Positions 8,599 through 17,280 are shown, counted from the stretch's first letter. The stretch: 64,000 nucleotides of DNA from Falsiruegeria mediterranea M17 (GCF_900302455.1 NZ_ONZG01000007.1:124001-188000); one strand, 5' to 3'. Notes: generated by a model from the sequence alone, not told the origin. Made by a program: numbers and translations.

Positions 8599-8634
8599 AA
8601 AAGCCCTCAAGTTGTAGTGACTTGAGGGCTTTTT
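8598..8634 (+). terminator. Rho-independent terminator after the tRNA-Asn fragment
   Basis: A perfect 15-bp stem, AAAAAGCCCTCAAGT paired with ACTTGAGGGCTTTTT, around a 7-base loop. The A and T runs on either side make it usable in both directions. It directly follows the tRNA-Asn 3' fragment and may be the original terminator of that tRNA gene. Confidence 0.9.
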
Positions 8635-8926
8635 TGCTGACTTGTCAACGGCCTCTTCAGTCAAGATCATGGCCAGCACAGAGATGACTACGCTTCTATC
8701 AGCGGCCCTGTTCTTTGCTTCTTCTTAGCGGGCTCCGCAGCGCAGCCACGCACGAAACACGCCCTTTTTTCAGACCAGAGGCCATACGGCGGAAAACTCC
8801 ACACTGCTCTTGATTCAGCCCGGACCGAAGGCGGTCGGGAAGTCCAGAGAATGAAGAAATGAGCCGAAAACCCACGCCCGTGCGCAACACGCGCAATACG
8901 TTGAAATATCGTGGTATTTTGGGATA

Positions 8927-9001
8927 TGGCTCCGGCGGTAGGGATCGAACCTACGACCAATTGATTAACAGTCAACTGCTCTACCGCTGAGCTACGCCGG
9001 A
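8927..9001 (-). tRNA. tRNA-Asn (anticodon GTT)
   Basis: On the minus strand the sequence starts TCCGGCG and ends CGCCGGA-G-CCA, giving a 7-bp acceptor stem and an encoded CCA. A D-arm (AGCTCAGCGGTAGAGC), an anticodon arm with CTGTTAA and anticodon GTT, and a T-arm GTAGG-TTCGATC-CCTAC are all present. Length is 75 bases. Its 3' end points at the accessory island, and a partial copy of that 3' end lies inverted at 8579-8598. Confidence 0.97.
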
Positions 9002-9516
9002 ACGGTGCACGCCGTATAGCAACCGCATTTGGGGACGTCCAGAGGCGAAAGAAAAAAATTTGCGAGTTGAAGGCCTGTCCAAGTGAACCGCGGAAATCGA
9101 TGTCCCAAGCCGCATAAATGAGCCCCTCCTCGAGCACACAGGAAACTCGAGATTACTCTCTTTTGACCGGGTTTATTTTGGCCAAGCCCACGGTCATCGA
9201 AATCCCGCGCCCGCTGCTCCAAGTACGGCGAGCCGAACCACTTCCGAACGGAGCTTTCGCATTCTGCCGGGGCAACTCTAAGTTCTTGGCGCGGGTGCGT
9301 TCAGCGACCAGCAACACGCCTGTCACCTACAATGGATGAAGAACGAGTTGCTGCAGCAATCTGTGTCTCATCGCAGCGCACTCGGCAATTTTCGCGTTTC
9401 TTCGGCGGCTGCCCATCTTCCGAGCTGACTTTGGCCGTGGAATTTGTGTTGACTAGGTGACCGACAACCTAAAGGGTCGATGTAAGTTTCATTTAATAAA
9501 TTCAGGAAATTCAATT
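9002..9516. other. Intergenic region upstream of the repeat protein
   Basis: About 500 bases with only short, unconvincing ORFs. It must hold the promoter of the tRNA-Asn gene (reading left) and that of the FG-GAP/RTX gene (reading right). An AT-rich stretch ATTTAATAAATTC lies just before the latter's ribosome binding site. No protein remnant identified. Confidence 0.4.
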
Positions 9517-11778
9517 ATGTTAGACAATTCCGTTTTCCAACTTTCCCATCTCAACGGCACCAACGGGTTTCGCCTCGATGGGATTGATGCGCTAGACTTC
9601 AGCGGTATCTCTGTTGCCTCTGCCGGCGATGTGAATGGGGACGGGTTTGATGATATCCTCATTGGTGCGGAGAATGGCGACCCAAACGGAGAAAGTAGCG
9701 CTGGGGAAAGTTATGTGGTGTTTGGCGCGGCAACTGGATTTGGCCCTTCGCTATCGCTGGCCGATCTGGATGGCACCAACGGCTTTCGCCTCGACGGGAT
9801 CGACGCAATTGACTGGAGCGGTAGTTCTGTTGCGTCTGCCGGGGATGTAAACGGTGACGGGTTCGATGACATAATCATCGGTGCACGACTTGCTGACCCA
9901 GGCGGACAAATTAACGCGGGAGAGAGCTATGTGGTCTTTGGTGCAGCCTCTGGTTTTTCTGCCTCGTTGTCCCTGTCGGATCTGGATGGCAGCAACGGCT
10001 TTCGTCTCGATGGGGTCGATTACGGTGATTTCAGTGGTAAATCTGTTGCGTCTGCCGGGGATGTGAATGGCGACGGCTTTGATGATGTTCTTGTCGGAGC
10101 AATTGGAGCCGATCCAAACGGACAAATTAACGCGGGAGAGAGCTATGTGGTTTTTGGCACGAACGCGGGCTTTGCGCCTTCCCTGTCGTTGAGCGATTTG
10201 GATGGCAGCAACGGCTTTCGCATTTCTGGAAAAGAGGTGAATGACCGCATCGGTGACTCCGTCTCCTCTGCCGGGGATGTGAACGGCGACGGGTTTGATG
10301 ATATCCTCATTGGTGCGCCCTATGCCGACCCAAGCGGAGAAAGTAGCGCTGGGGAAAGTTATGTGGTGTTTGGCGCGGCAACTGGATTTGGCCCTTCACT
10401 ATCGCTGGCCGATCTGGATGGCAACAACGGGTTTCGCCTAGACGGGATTGATCACAATGACTTCAGCGGCCTCACGGCTGCCTCTGCCGGGGATGTGAAC
10501 GGCGACGGGTTTGATGATATCCTCATTGGTGCGTCCCATGCCGACCCAAACGGAAAAGGTAGCGCTGGGGAAAGTTATGTGGTGTTTGGCGCGGCAACTG
10601 GATTTGGCCCTTCGCTATCGCTGGCCGATTTGGATGGCCGCAACGGGTTTCGCCTAGACGGGATTGATCACAATGACTTCAGCGGCCTCACGGCTGCCTC
10701 TGCCGGGGATGTGAACGGCGACGGGTTTGATGATATCCTCATTGGTGCGTCCCATGCCGACCCAAACGGAAAAGGTAGCGCTGGGGAAAGTTATGTGGTG
10801 TTTGGCGCGGCAACTGGATTTGGCCCTTCGCTATCGCTGGCCGATTTGGATGGCCGCAACGGGTTTCGCCTAGACGGGATTGATCCGGGTGACCGCAGCG
10901 GCCTCACGGCTGCCTCTGCAGGGGATGTGAACGGCGACGGGTTTGATGATATCCTCATTGGGGCACGCTATGCTGATCCAAATGGTCAAGATCAGGCCGG
11001 AGAAAGCTATGTCGTGTTTGGCTCCGCAAACGGCTTTGGTGGGGCGACCCCCGTTCTGGGCACCGCCGCCAATGACTGGCTGACCCTGCCCGCGGACTGG
11101 CGATTGGGTCTGCGCCAAATCGACGGCGGCGATGGCACCGACATGATGTCCTTTGCCGGACTTGATGCAGGCATCTATGCCAACACCACGACCGGTCAGG
11201 CCAACAGCGGTTTCGCCAGCGCGCCTTTCGATCTCATCATGACGTCCATCGAAAACGTCTCCGGCACCAGCCACGCGGACATCTTCAACGGCTCGGACCG
11301 GGCCGAGGTCTTTCGCGGGTTGGGCGGTCAGGACACCTTCTATGGCAGCCACGCCGGGGTCGACACCTATCAGGGCGGCGGCAGCAGCGACACGCTCACT
11401 TACATTCAGTCCGGCGAAGGCGTGTCCGCCTCTCTGTTTCGGGGCCGAGGCTGGAGCGGTGACGCCCAGGGCGACCTGATCTTAGAAATCGAGAATCTGA
11501 CCGGCACCAACCACGATGATTTCCTGTGGGGCGATCATGGCGACAACAAACTGACGGGCGGCCATGGCGATGACGAGATCGTGGGCGCAGGTGGCGATGA
11601 TTACATCCTTGCCGGCCACGGCACCGATACGATCATCTATTCGGGCAACAGATCGGACTACACCATCCTCCAGAACGGCATCCGCACCGAGGTGATCGAC
11701 ACATTGGGCCGCGACGGCCACGACGTGATCGGCCACGCCGAGGTGCTGCAATTCGCCGACGGGGATTTCATTCTGTAA
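9517..11778 (+). CDS. Secreted FG-GAP repeat protein with C-terminal RTX calcium-binding repeats
   Basis: A 753-residue protein, probably exported unfolded by a type I system and folding outside the cell with calcium. I chose ATG 9517 because AGGAA lies 8 bases upstream; an in-frame GTG at 9457 lacks such a site. The N-terminal two thirds are seven 72-residue repeats of integrin-alpha/FG-GAP type, each with a D-x-N-x-D-G-x-D-D calcium loop (DVNGDGFDD) and a SYVVFG strand, so a seven-bladed beta-propeller is likely. The C-terminal third has RTX-type GGxGxD nonapeptides (LTGGHGDDEIVGAGGDDY). There is no N-terminal signal peptide, as expected for type I substrates. No type I transporter genes are adjacent. 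Likely roles are adhesion, biofilm or surface binding (inference). Confidence 0.85.
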   Translation: MLDNSVFQLSHLNGTNGFRLDGIDALDFSGISVASAGDVNGDGFDDILIGAENGDPNGESSAGESYVVFGAATGFGPSLSLADLDGTNGFRLDGIDAIDWSGSSVASAGDVNGDGFDDIIIGARLADPGGQINAGESYVVFGAASGFSASLSLSDLDGSNGFRLDGVDYGDFSGKSVASAGDVNGDGFDDVLVGAIGADPNGQINAGESYVVFGTNAGFAPSLSLSDLDGSNGFRISGKEVNDRIGDSVSSAGDVNGDGFDDILIGAPYADPSGESSAGESYVVFGAATGFGPSLSLADLDGNNGFRLDGIDHNDFSGLTAASAGDVNGDGFDDILIGASHADPNGKGSAGESYVVFGAATGFGPSLSLADLDGRNGFRLDGIDHNDFSGLTAASAGDVNGDGFDDILIGASHADPNGKGSAGESYVVFGAATGFGPSLSLADLDGRNGFRLDGIDPGDRSGLTAASAGDVNGDGFDDILIGARYADPNGQDQAGESYVVFGSANGFGGATPVLGTAANDWLTLPADWRLGLRQIDGGDGTDMMSFAGLDAGIYANTTTGQANSGFASAPFDLIMTSIENVSGTSHADIFNGSDRAEVFRGLGGQDTFYGSHAGVDTYQGGGSSDTLTYIQSGEGVSASLFRGRGWSGDAQGDLILEIENLTGTNHDDFLWGDHGDNKLTGGHGDDEIVGAGGDDYILAGHGTDTIIYSGNRSDYTILQNGIRTEVIDTLGRDGHDVIGHAEVLQFADGDFIL
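9559..11041 (+). repeat. Seven tandem 216-bp repeats inside the FG-GAP gene
   Basis: Units begin at 9559, 9775, 9991, 10207, 10423, 10639 and 10855, an exact 216-bp period, each starting at an xNGFRLDG-type codon block; the last unit is shorter. Units 5 and 6 differ at essentially only their first codon, so they duplicated or were converted recently. Units 2 to 4 are more diverged. Confidence 0.95.
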
Positions 11779-11966
11779 GGCGCAGGTCCAATCACACCTG
11801 AACACGAGGCACTGCAGCGCTCTGTGTTTCGCCGTGCGACGTTCTGCGTCGCGCTAAACGCTGACTTATGACCTTTCTGAGCTTGCAATAGTTCTGTAAG
11901 AATCGCGAAATAGAACAGCCGTTCAATTCATATTCACTTGGATCGTCACTGGGGAGGAGGCACCAC

Positions 11967-13109
11967 ATGGATTTCGCGCTTACCGAGGAACAGACCGCCA
12001 TTTTCGACATGGCCCATCAGTTCGGACAAGAGCACATCGCACCTTTTGCCCGCCAGTGGGAGGCCGAGGGCACCATCCCGAAGGAGCTGTGGCCCCAAGT
12101 AGGCGAGCTGGGGTTTGGCGGGCTCTATGTCTCGGAAGAGGCCGGCGGCTCGGGCCTGACCCGGCTGGACGCGACCCTGGTGTTCGAGGCGCTCAGCATG
12201 GCCTGCCCCTCGGTCGCGGCCTTCCTGTCGATCCACAACATGTGCGCCAAGATGCTCGACAGCTTTGGCGATGAGGCGCTGAAGGCACGGATCATGCCGG
12301 ATGTGCTGAGCCTGAACACGGTGCTCAGCTATTGCTTGACCGAACCCGGCTCGGGCTCGGACGCCGCCGCGCTCAAAACCCGCGCGGAACGCACCAATGA
12401 AGGCTATACGCTCAACGGGACAAAGGCATTCATCTCGGGTGGCGGCTATTCCGACGCCTATGTTTGCATGGTGCGCACGGGTGAAGATGGGCCAAAAGGC
12501 GTTTCGACCGTTTATGTCGAGGATGGCACCGCAGGCCTGAGTTTTGGTGGGCTCGAGGACAAGATGGGCTGGAAAAGCCAGCCAACCGCGCAGGTGCAAT
12601 TCGATGACTGCAAGGTGCCTGCGGGCAACCTGGTTGGGACCGAGGGCGACGGGTTCAAATACGCGATGATGGGTCTGGATGGTGGGCGTCTGAACATCGC
12701 GTCGTGTTCGTTGGGGGCGGCGCAAACCGCGATGAACCTGACGCTGCAATACATGTCCGAGCGCAAGGCATTCGGCAAATCCATCGACCAGTTCCAGGGC
12801 CTGCAATTCCGTCTCGCGGATATGGAGATCGAGCTGCAAGCCGCCCGTGTCTTCCTGCGCCAAGCGGCGTGGAAGCTGGACCAAGGCGCGCCGGATGCGT
12901 CCAAACACTGCGCCATGGCAAAGAAATTCGTAACCGAGGCCGGATCAAAGATCGTCGATCAATGCCTGCAACTGCATGGCGGCTATGGCTATCTGGCCGA
13001 CTATGGCATCGAAAAGCTGGTGCGCGATCTGCGGGTGCATCAGATCCTGGAAGGCACCAACGAGATCATGCGCGTGATCACCGCCCGCCACCTGCTGGCC
13101 AACCGCTGA
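11967..13109 (+). CDS. Acyl-CoA dehydrogenase, probably isobutyryl-CoA dehydrogenase
   Basis: A 380-residue FAD flavoprotein of normal family length. It oxidises a short or branched acyl-CoA to the enoyl-CoA, passing electrons to electron-transfer flavoprotein. Seen: the N-terminal helical domain, YCLTEPGSGSDAAALKT (the first acyl-CoA dehydrogenase signature) near residue 120, and the C-terminal QLHGGYGYLADYGIEKLVRDLR signature region with EGTNEI at 364-369. The next ORF, 10 bp downstream, encodes 3-hydroxyisobutyryl-CoA hydrolase and 3-hydroxyisobutyrate dehydrogenase, so the natural substrate is probably isobutyryl-CoA from valine. The start ATG follows GGGGAGGAGGCACCAC. Substrate assignment rests on context. 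Confidence 0.9.
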   Translation: MDFALTEEQTAIFDMAHQFGQEHIAPFARQWEAEGTIPKELWPQVGELGFGGLYVSEEAGGSGLTRLDATLVFEALSMACPSVAAFLSIHNMCAKMLDSFGDEALKARIMPDVLSLNTVLSYCLTEPGSGSDAAALKTRAERTNEGYTLNGTKAFISGGGYSDAYVCMVRTGEDGPKGVSTVYVEDGTAGLSFGGLEDKMGWKSQPTAQVQFDDCKVPAGNLVGTEGDGFKYAMMGLDGGRLNIASCSLGAAQTAMNLTLQYMSERKAFGKSIDQFQGLQFRLADMEIELQAARVFLRQAAWKLDQGAPDASKHCAMAKKFVTEAGSKIVDQCLQLHGGYGYLADYGIEKLVRDLRVHQILEGTNEIMRVITARHLLANR

Positions 13110-13119
13110 AAGAGCTGAC

Positions 13120-15039
13120 ATGAGCGACATCGACATCCGCGTCACCGGCCGTGCGGGCCGCATCACTCTGACCCGGCCTCAGGCCCTGAATGCCATGAGC
13201 TATGACATGTGCATGGCCATTGATGCCGCCCTGCGCAATTGGCGCGAGGATGACGCGGTTGATCTGGTGATCTTTGACGCCGAGGGCGACAAGGCGTTCT
13301 GTGCCGGCGGCGACATTGCCGAGCTTTATGACACCGGCACCAAGGGCAATTTCGAGTATGGCCGCACCTTCTGGCGCGACGAATACCGGATGAACGCGCT
13401 GCTGTTCGAATACCCCAAACCCGTGATCAGTTTTTTGCAGGGCTTCACCATGGGCGGCGGGGTTGGCATCGGCTGCCATGGCTCGCACAGGGTGGTCTGC
13501 GAAAGCTCCAAGATTGCCATGCCGGAAAATGGCATCGGTCTGGTCCCGGACGTGGGCGGCACCTTGATGCTGGCCCTGGCACCGGGTCGGTTGGGCGAAT
13601 ACCTCGGGCTCACGGCAGGGCGCATGGGCCCCGGCGATGCGATTTTTACCGGGTTCGCCGATCACTTTATCCCGCGTGACAGCTGGGGCGATCTGATCGC
13701 CATGCTCGAGGCGTCGGGCGACGCGTCGCACGTGGAAACCCACGCGCAGCCCGCCCCCGAGAGCGTGCTAGAGGCGCAGATGCCCCAGATTGACGAGGCG
13801 TTTGGCGGCGAGAGCCTGGGTGACATCCTGAACACGCTGCGCACGCTGGATAGCGATTTCGCCGCCGACACGCTCAAGACGATGTCGCGCATTTCGCCCC
13901 TGTCGATGGCCTGCACCATCGAGATGCTGCGCCGCCTGCGTGGCCCGTCGTTGACCATTCGCAAGGCGTTGGAGCTGGAGTACCGCTTTACATATCGTGC
14001 GATGGAGCATGGCGATTTCCTGGAAGGCATCCGCGCACAAATCATCGACAAAGACCGCAACCCGGCCTGGCAGTTTGCCGACCAAAACGTGCCCGTTGCA
14101 GCGGTGTCGAAAATGCTGCAGCCATTAGGCAAAGACGCATTGTCATTCGAGGAGGAGAAACAGGGTATGAAGATCGGGTTCATTGGACTTGGAAACATGG
14201 GCGGCCCCATGGCCGCCAACCTGGCCAAGGCCGGCCACGAGGTCACCGGCTTTGACATGGCAGACGTCGCCATCGACGGCGTGAGCATGGCCGATAGCGC
14301 CGCTGCAGCGGCGGCGGGCGCGGATGTTGTCATCACCATGCTGCCCAACGGTCAGATCCTGCGCGCAGTGGCCGCAGATGTGATCCCGGCGATGGCGGCG
14401 GGCGCGGCCCTGGTCGATTGCTCGACCGTGGACGTCGACAGCGCCCGTGCGGTGGATGCCGATGCGGCGGCGGCTGGCCTTTTGTTCGTCGATGCACCGG
14501 TATCGGGCGGCATTGGCGGCGCTGCTGGCGGCACGCTCACCTTCATGGCGGGCGGCAGTGCGGATGCCTTCGCCAAGGCCGAGCCTCTGTTCGATATCAT
14601 GGGCCAGAAGGCCGTGCATTGCGGTGACGCAGGGGCCGGTCAGGCCGCCAAGATCTGCAACAACATGATCCTTGGCGTCACCATGATCGCCACGTGTGAG
14701 GCCTTTGCTCTGGCCGACAAGCTGGGTCTGGATCGGCAAAAGATGTTCGATGTGGTGTCGACCTCGTCGGGCTACAGCTGGACCATGAACGCCTATTGCC
14801 CGGCACCCGGCGTTGGCCCGCAAAGCCCGGCCGACAATGACTATGCCCCTGGGTTTGCCGCCGACCTGATGCTCAAGGACCTGCGCTTGTCACAGCAAGC
14901 GGCGGAAAGCGCCGATGCAGACACGCCGATGGGTCAGCTGGCACAGGCGCTTTATGCGCAGTTTGTCGAGGGCGAGGATGGCGCAGGCAAAGATTTCAGC
15001 GCCATGCTGCCCCGGTTCGAAAAGCGCGGGCGCGAATAA
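13120..15039 (+). CDS. 3-hydroxyisobutyryl-CoA hydrolase fused in frame to 3-hydroxyisobutyrate dehydrogenase
   Basis: One ORF of 639 residues. Residues 1-343 are an enoyl-CoA hydratase/isomerase-fold protein of the 3-hydroxyisobutyryl-CoA hydrolase type (GGGVGIG oxyanion region near 109, long C-terminal domain). Residues 350-639 are a complete 3-hydroxyisobutyrate dehydrogenase (MmsB). The hydrolase releases free 3-hydroxyisobutyrate, which the dehydrogenase oxidises to methylmalonate semialdehyde, so the two halves catalyse consecutive steps of valine breakdown. The junction is suspicious. TTC-GAG-GAG-GAG at 14146-14157 would become TTC-TAG-GAG-GAG, a normal stop next to a ribosome binding site, by one base change at 14149. 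The ATG at 14167 is preceded by that GAGGAG sequence. It is either a recent stop-loss fusion or a sequencing error. Confidence 0.85.
   Translation: MSDIDIRVTGRAGRITLTRPQALNAMSYDMCMAIDAALRNWREDDAVDLVIFDAEGDKAFCAGGDIAELYDTGTKGNFEYGRTFWRDEYRMNALLFEYPKPVISFLQGFTMGGGVGIGCHGSHRVVCESSKIAMPENGIGLVPDVGGTLMLALAPGRLGEYLGLTAGRMGPGDAIFTGFADHFIPRDSWGDLIAMLEASGDASHVETHAQPAPESVLEAQMPQIDEAFGGESLGDILNTLRTLDSDFAADTLKTMSRISPLSMACTIEMLRRLRGPSLTIRKALELEYRFTYRAMEHGDFLEGIRAQIIDKDRNPAWQFADQNVPVAAVSKMLQPLGKDALSFEEEKQGMKIGFIGLGNMGGPMAANLAKAGHEVTGFDMADVAIDGVSMADSAAAAAAGADVVITMLPNGQILRAVAADVIPAMAAGAALVDCSTVDVDSARAVDADAAAAGLLFVDAPVSGGIGGAAGGTLTFMAGGSADAFAKAEPLFDIMGQKAVHCGDAGAGQAAKICNNMILGVTMIATCEAFALADKLGLDRQKMFDVVSTSSGYSWTMNAYCPAPGVGPQSPADNDYAPGFAADLMLKDLRLSQQAAESADADTPMGQLAQALYAQFVEGEDGAGKDFSAMLPRFEKRGRE
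14167..15039 (+). CDS. mmsB: 3-hydroxyisobutyrate dehydrogenase, likely also made from an internal start
   Basis: A 290-residue unit, the normal length for this NAD-dependent enzyme. Seen: the N-terminal Rossmann motif GFIGLGNMGGPMAANL, the substrate motif VDAPVSGGIGGAAGGTLTFMAGG near residue 115, and the catalytic Lys region GAGQAAKICNNMILG. Its own ATG follows GAGGAG at a workable distance, so free enzyme can be translated even though the upstream frame runs into it. It completes the valine step after the hydrolase. The next gene in the pathway, methylmalonate-semialdehyde dehydrogenase, is not in the window. Confidence 0.9.
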   Translation: MKIGFIGLGNMGGPMAANLAKAGHEVTGFDMADVAIDGVSMADSAAAAAAGADVVITMLPNGQILRAVAADVIPAMAAGAALVDCSTVDVDSARAVDADAAAAGLLFVDAPVSGGIGGAAGGTLTFMAGGSADAFAKAEPLFDIMGQKAVHCGDAGAGQAAKICNNMILGVTMIATCEAFALADKLGLDRQKMFDVVSTSSGYSWTMNAYCPAPGVGPQSPADNDYAPGFAADLMLKDLRLSQQAAESADADTPMGQLAQALYAQFVEGEDGAGKDFSAMLPRFEKRGRE

Positions 15040-15053
15040 CACGCGCCTGCGAT

Positions 15054-15080
15054 GGTGCGCGCCGACCCTTGGCGCGCACC
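15054..15080 (+). terminator. Hairpin after the valine cluster
   Basis: GGTGCGCGCC and GGCGCGCACC form a perfect 10-bp stem around GACCCTT, 15 bp after the mmsB stop. The U-tract is weak (CAAACAACTTT), so termination may be partial. Confidence 0.6.
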
Positions 15081-15158
15081 AAACAACTTTCTGTCGCAAA
15101 CAGACAACGCATCTGCTGGCGCCGCCTCTAGGCTCGGGTCAAACGACCGGAGTTCCAG

Positions 15159-16502
15159 ATGCCCACATTCGACCGTTTCACCGCTGACCTGACCTGTGCC
15201 GACCTGCCTGAACCGGTCTTGAAGGTCCTGCGTCGCAGCTTTCTCGACACCATGGGCGTCGCGGCGGTCGGGTCCACCACACAGCTTGCCGACATCGCCC
15301 GCAAAGGCGCCGCCGCGCTCTTTGGCGTGACCGAAGCAGGCCCGGCCCGGATGATGATGAACGGAACCGCAGTCAGCCCCGCAGGTGCAGCCATGGCCGG
15401 GGCCCTTACCATCGACAGCATCGACGCGCACGACGGCACCTCGCCCTGCAAAGGCCATGCCGGATCGGCGATCTTCCCTGCCCTCATGGCCGTCGCAGAC
15501 GCGCAGGAGCAACCCGCTACGGGGGCCGAGTTGGCCACCCTCCTCGCGATCGCTTATGAGGTCAGCTATCGCGCGGGATTGGCGCAGCACGCCACCTGCG
15601 CCGACTACCACACCTCGGGCGCCTGGACGGCTGTCGGGGTCGCCGCCGCCGTGGCCCGTCAATTGGGCGGCGATGCCAATGTCATCCGTCACGCGGCGGG
15701 CATCGGCGAATACCACGGCCCCCGCAGCCAGATGATGCGTTGCATCGACCACCCCACCATGGTCCGCGACGGTGTGGGTTGGGGCGCGCCGTCGGGTGTG
15801 ACAGCCGCCTATCTGGCGACCATGGGGTTCACCGGGGCCCCTGCCCTGACCTGCGAAGGTGACGATGCCGCCGAATTCTGGACCGACTTGGGGGATGGTT
15901 GGAGGTTGGTCGAAGACACCCACTACAAACCCTACCCCTGTTGCCGATGGGCGCACCCGGCGCTGGACGCCGTGGCCGAATTGATGTCTGGTTACAATCT
16001 GACCCACAACCAGGTGGCCGAGGTCGAAATCCGCACTTTTCACAACGCCACCCGATTGGCGGGTCACGAACCGGCCACGCCGGACGAGTTTGCCTATTCC
16101 ATCGCTTTCCCGGTCGCGACGCAGATCGTGCGCGGTCAGGTCGGCGTGCCGGAACTGGCCCCGGAAACCCTGACCGACCCAGACATTCTGCGCCTGAGCC
16201 GGGCAACAACGCTGATCGATGATCCCCACTTCACCAAAATCAGCGTCGGCAAACGGTGGGCGCAAGTGACGCTTGTTCTACAGGATGGCACACGGTTGAC
16301 GTCCGAGCCCCGCACGCCGCGTGGCGACACCGACCTACCGCTCAGCGATCAGGAGATCTCGGACAAGTTCCACCTGTTTGCCGATCCGGTTCTGGGCCGG
16401 ACCCGCGCAGATGAGATCGAAGATCTGAGCACGCGTTTCGACAGCCTTTCTGCGCAAGAGGTCTCGCGCCTGTTCGACCTGTGTCTAAACGCCCCCGGTT
16501 AA
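15159..16502 (+). CDS. MmgE/PrpD family protein
   Basis: A 447-residue protein of the 2-methylcitrate dehydratase (MmgE/PrpD) family, which dehydrates tricarboxylic acids or related substrates. Seen: the N-terminal all-helical domain with the SFLDTMGVAAVG-type opening, the DSIDAHDGTSPCKGHAGSA segment with conserved His/Asp, and the C-terminal lid domain with the KPYPCCRWAHPALDA motif. Length is normal. No prpC or methylcitrate genes lie beside it, so the substrate is unknown and a role in propionate metabolism cannot be assumed, although valine breakdown next door ends in propionyl-CoA. The ATG follows GGAG. It overlaps the convergent regulator gene by 18 bp at the 3' end. Confidence 0.88.
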   Translation: MPTFDRFTADLTCADLPEPVLKVLRRSFLDTMGVAAVGSTTQLADIARKGAAALFGVTEAGPARMMMNGTAVSPAGAAMAGALTIDSIDAHDGTSPCKGHAGSAIFPALMAVADAQEQPATGAELATLLAIAYEVSYRAGLAQHATCADYHTSGAWTAVGVAAAVARQLGGDANVIRHAAGIGEYHGPRSQMMRCIDHPTMVRDGVGWGAPSGVTAAYLATMGFTGAPALTCEGDDAAEFWTDLGDGWRLVEDTHYKPYPCCRWAHPALDAVAELMSGYNLTHNQVAEVEIRTFHNATRLAGHEPATPDEFAYSIAFPVATQIVRGQVGVPELAPETLTDPDILRLSRATTLIDDPHFTKISVGKRWAQVTLVLQDGTRLTSEPRTPRGDTDLPLSDQEISDKFHLFADPVLGRTRADEIEDLSTRFDSLSAQEVSRLFDLCLNAPG

Positions 16503-17234
16503 CGCCAAACGCGTCGCGTCATCCGCTGGGAACATCAGCTCCACCTTCAACTCGGACATCGCCAGATCGCCGGTTGTACCAAACTGCGCGATGGTCGAAA
16601 AGAACGATAAAACTTGATCCCCAAGCCGATAGCGCGCCGGGATGACAGCAGGCAGAACCGCATCATCCCTGGACACTCGCGCCTGCAACGCCTCGACCGC
16701 CCGTTCAATCGCCGGATCACGGCCAAAATGCGTAAGTTCCGTTCTGAGCCGTGCCAGCGTATGCCGCTCAACCTCTTCCAGATTGTCCAAAGCGCCCCGC
16801 AAAGCTTCATTGCTCACCAAAGCCTCGATCAGACTGTCCCCAAGCTGCAAACCCGACGCGCTCAACATCATCGCCGCCGGGCCATTCATCGCCTCCAGCT
16901 GCCAATGTCGGTTCAACGCCATCGCCGGGTATGGCGCATGGTTGTCCAGCATCCATGCCACCGCTTCTTTCAACGGTTTCAGATCCTCGGCGTCGGAGGC
17001 GCGAGAGGCATAGGCCGGGGCCATACCCGCCGCTGTCAGCAGTTGGTTGCGACCCGCATTGGGCACGCTCAACTCATCACACAGCCGCAACACCATACCC
17101 CGGCTGGGCCGCGCGCGCCCGGTTTCCAGAAACGACAAATGCCGTGCAGACACGCCTGCCGACAGGGCAAGGTCCATCTGGCTCATCCGCCGCGTTGTCC
17201 GCCATTCTTTCAGCGCAGGACCAAAATCAGCCAT
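16485..17234 (-). CDS. XRE-family transcriptional regulator with MmyB-like ligand-binding domain
   Basis: A 249-residue protein with an N-terminal helix-turn-helix (residues 7-60, with SQMDLALSAGVSARHLSFLETGRARPSRGMVLRLCDEL), typical of the XRE/lambda-repressor group. The C-terminal domain (about 100-245) is of the MmyB type and in related proteins binds fatty acids or other hydrophobic ligands. It is divergent from the membrane protein at 17353, and the gap holds a palindrome at 17281-17295. It probably controls that gene and itself. The target and ligand are unknown. Confidence 0.87.
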   Translation of the reverse strand: MADFGPALKEWRTTRRMSQMDLALSAGVSARHLSFLETGRARPSRGMVLRLCDELSVPNAGRNQLLTAAGMAPAYASRASDAEDLKPLKEAVAWMLDNHAPYPAMALNRHWQLEAMNGPAAMMLSASGLQLGDSLIEALVSNEALRGALDNLEEVERHTLARLRTELTHFGRDPAIERAVEALQARVSRDDAVLPAVIPARYRLGDQVLSFFSTIAQFGTTGDLAMSELKVELMFPADDATRLALTGGV

Positions 17235-17280
17235 AAAACACCTCCGTGGGTCAGTCTACCGGGACCGCGCCGAAATGCAC

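Noticed and set aside
8440-8679. 79-residue minus-strand ORF
   Set aside because: It runs through the strong terminator and the tRNA-Asn fragment, so it is unlikely to be coding.
9118-9339. 73-residue plus-strand ORF between the tRNA and the FG-GAP gene
   Set aside because: No ribosome binding site, no family resemblance, and composition like random sequence.
9559-11041. Regular repeats that could suggest a CRISPR array
   Set aside because: The period is 216 bp, in frame and coding for FG-GAP units; there are no short repeats with unique spacers or cas genes.
14952-16265. 437-codon minus-strand ORF
   Set aside because: Antisense to the MmgE/PrpD gene and the end of mmsB; composition typical of a shadow frame.
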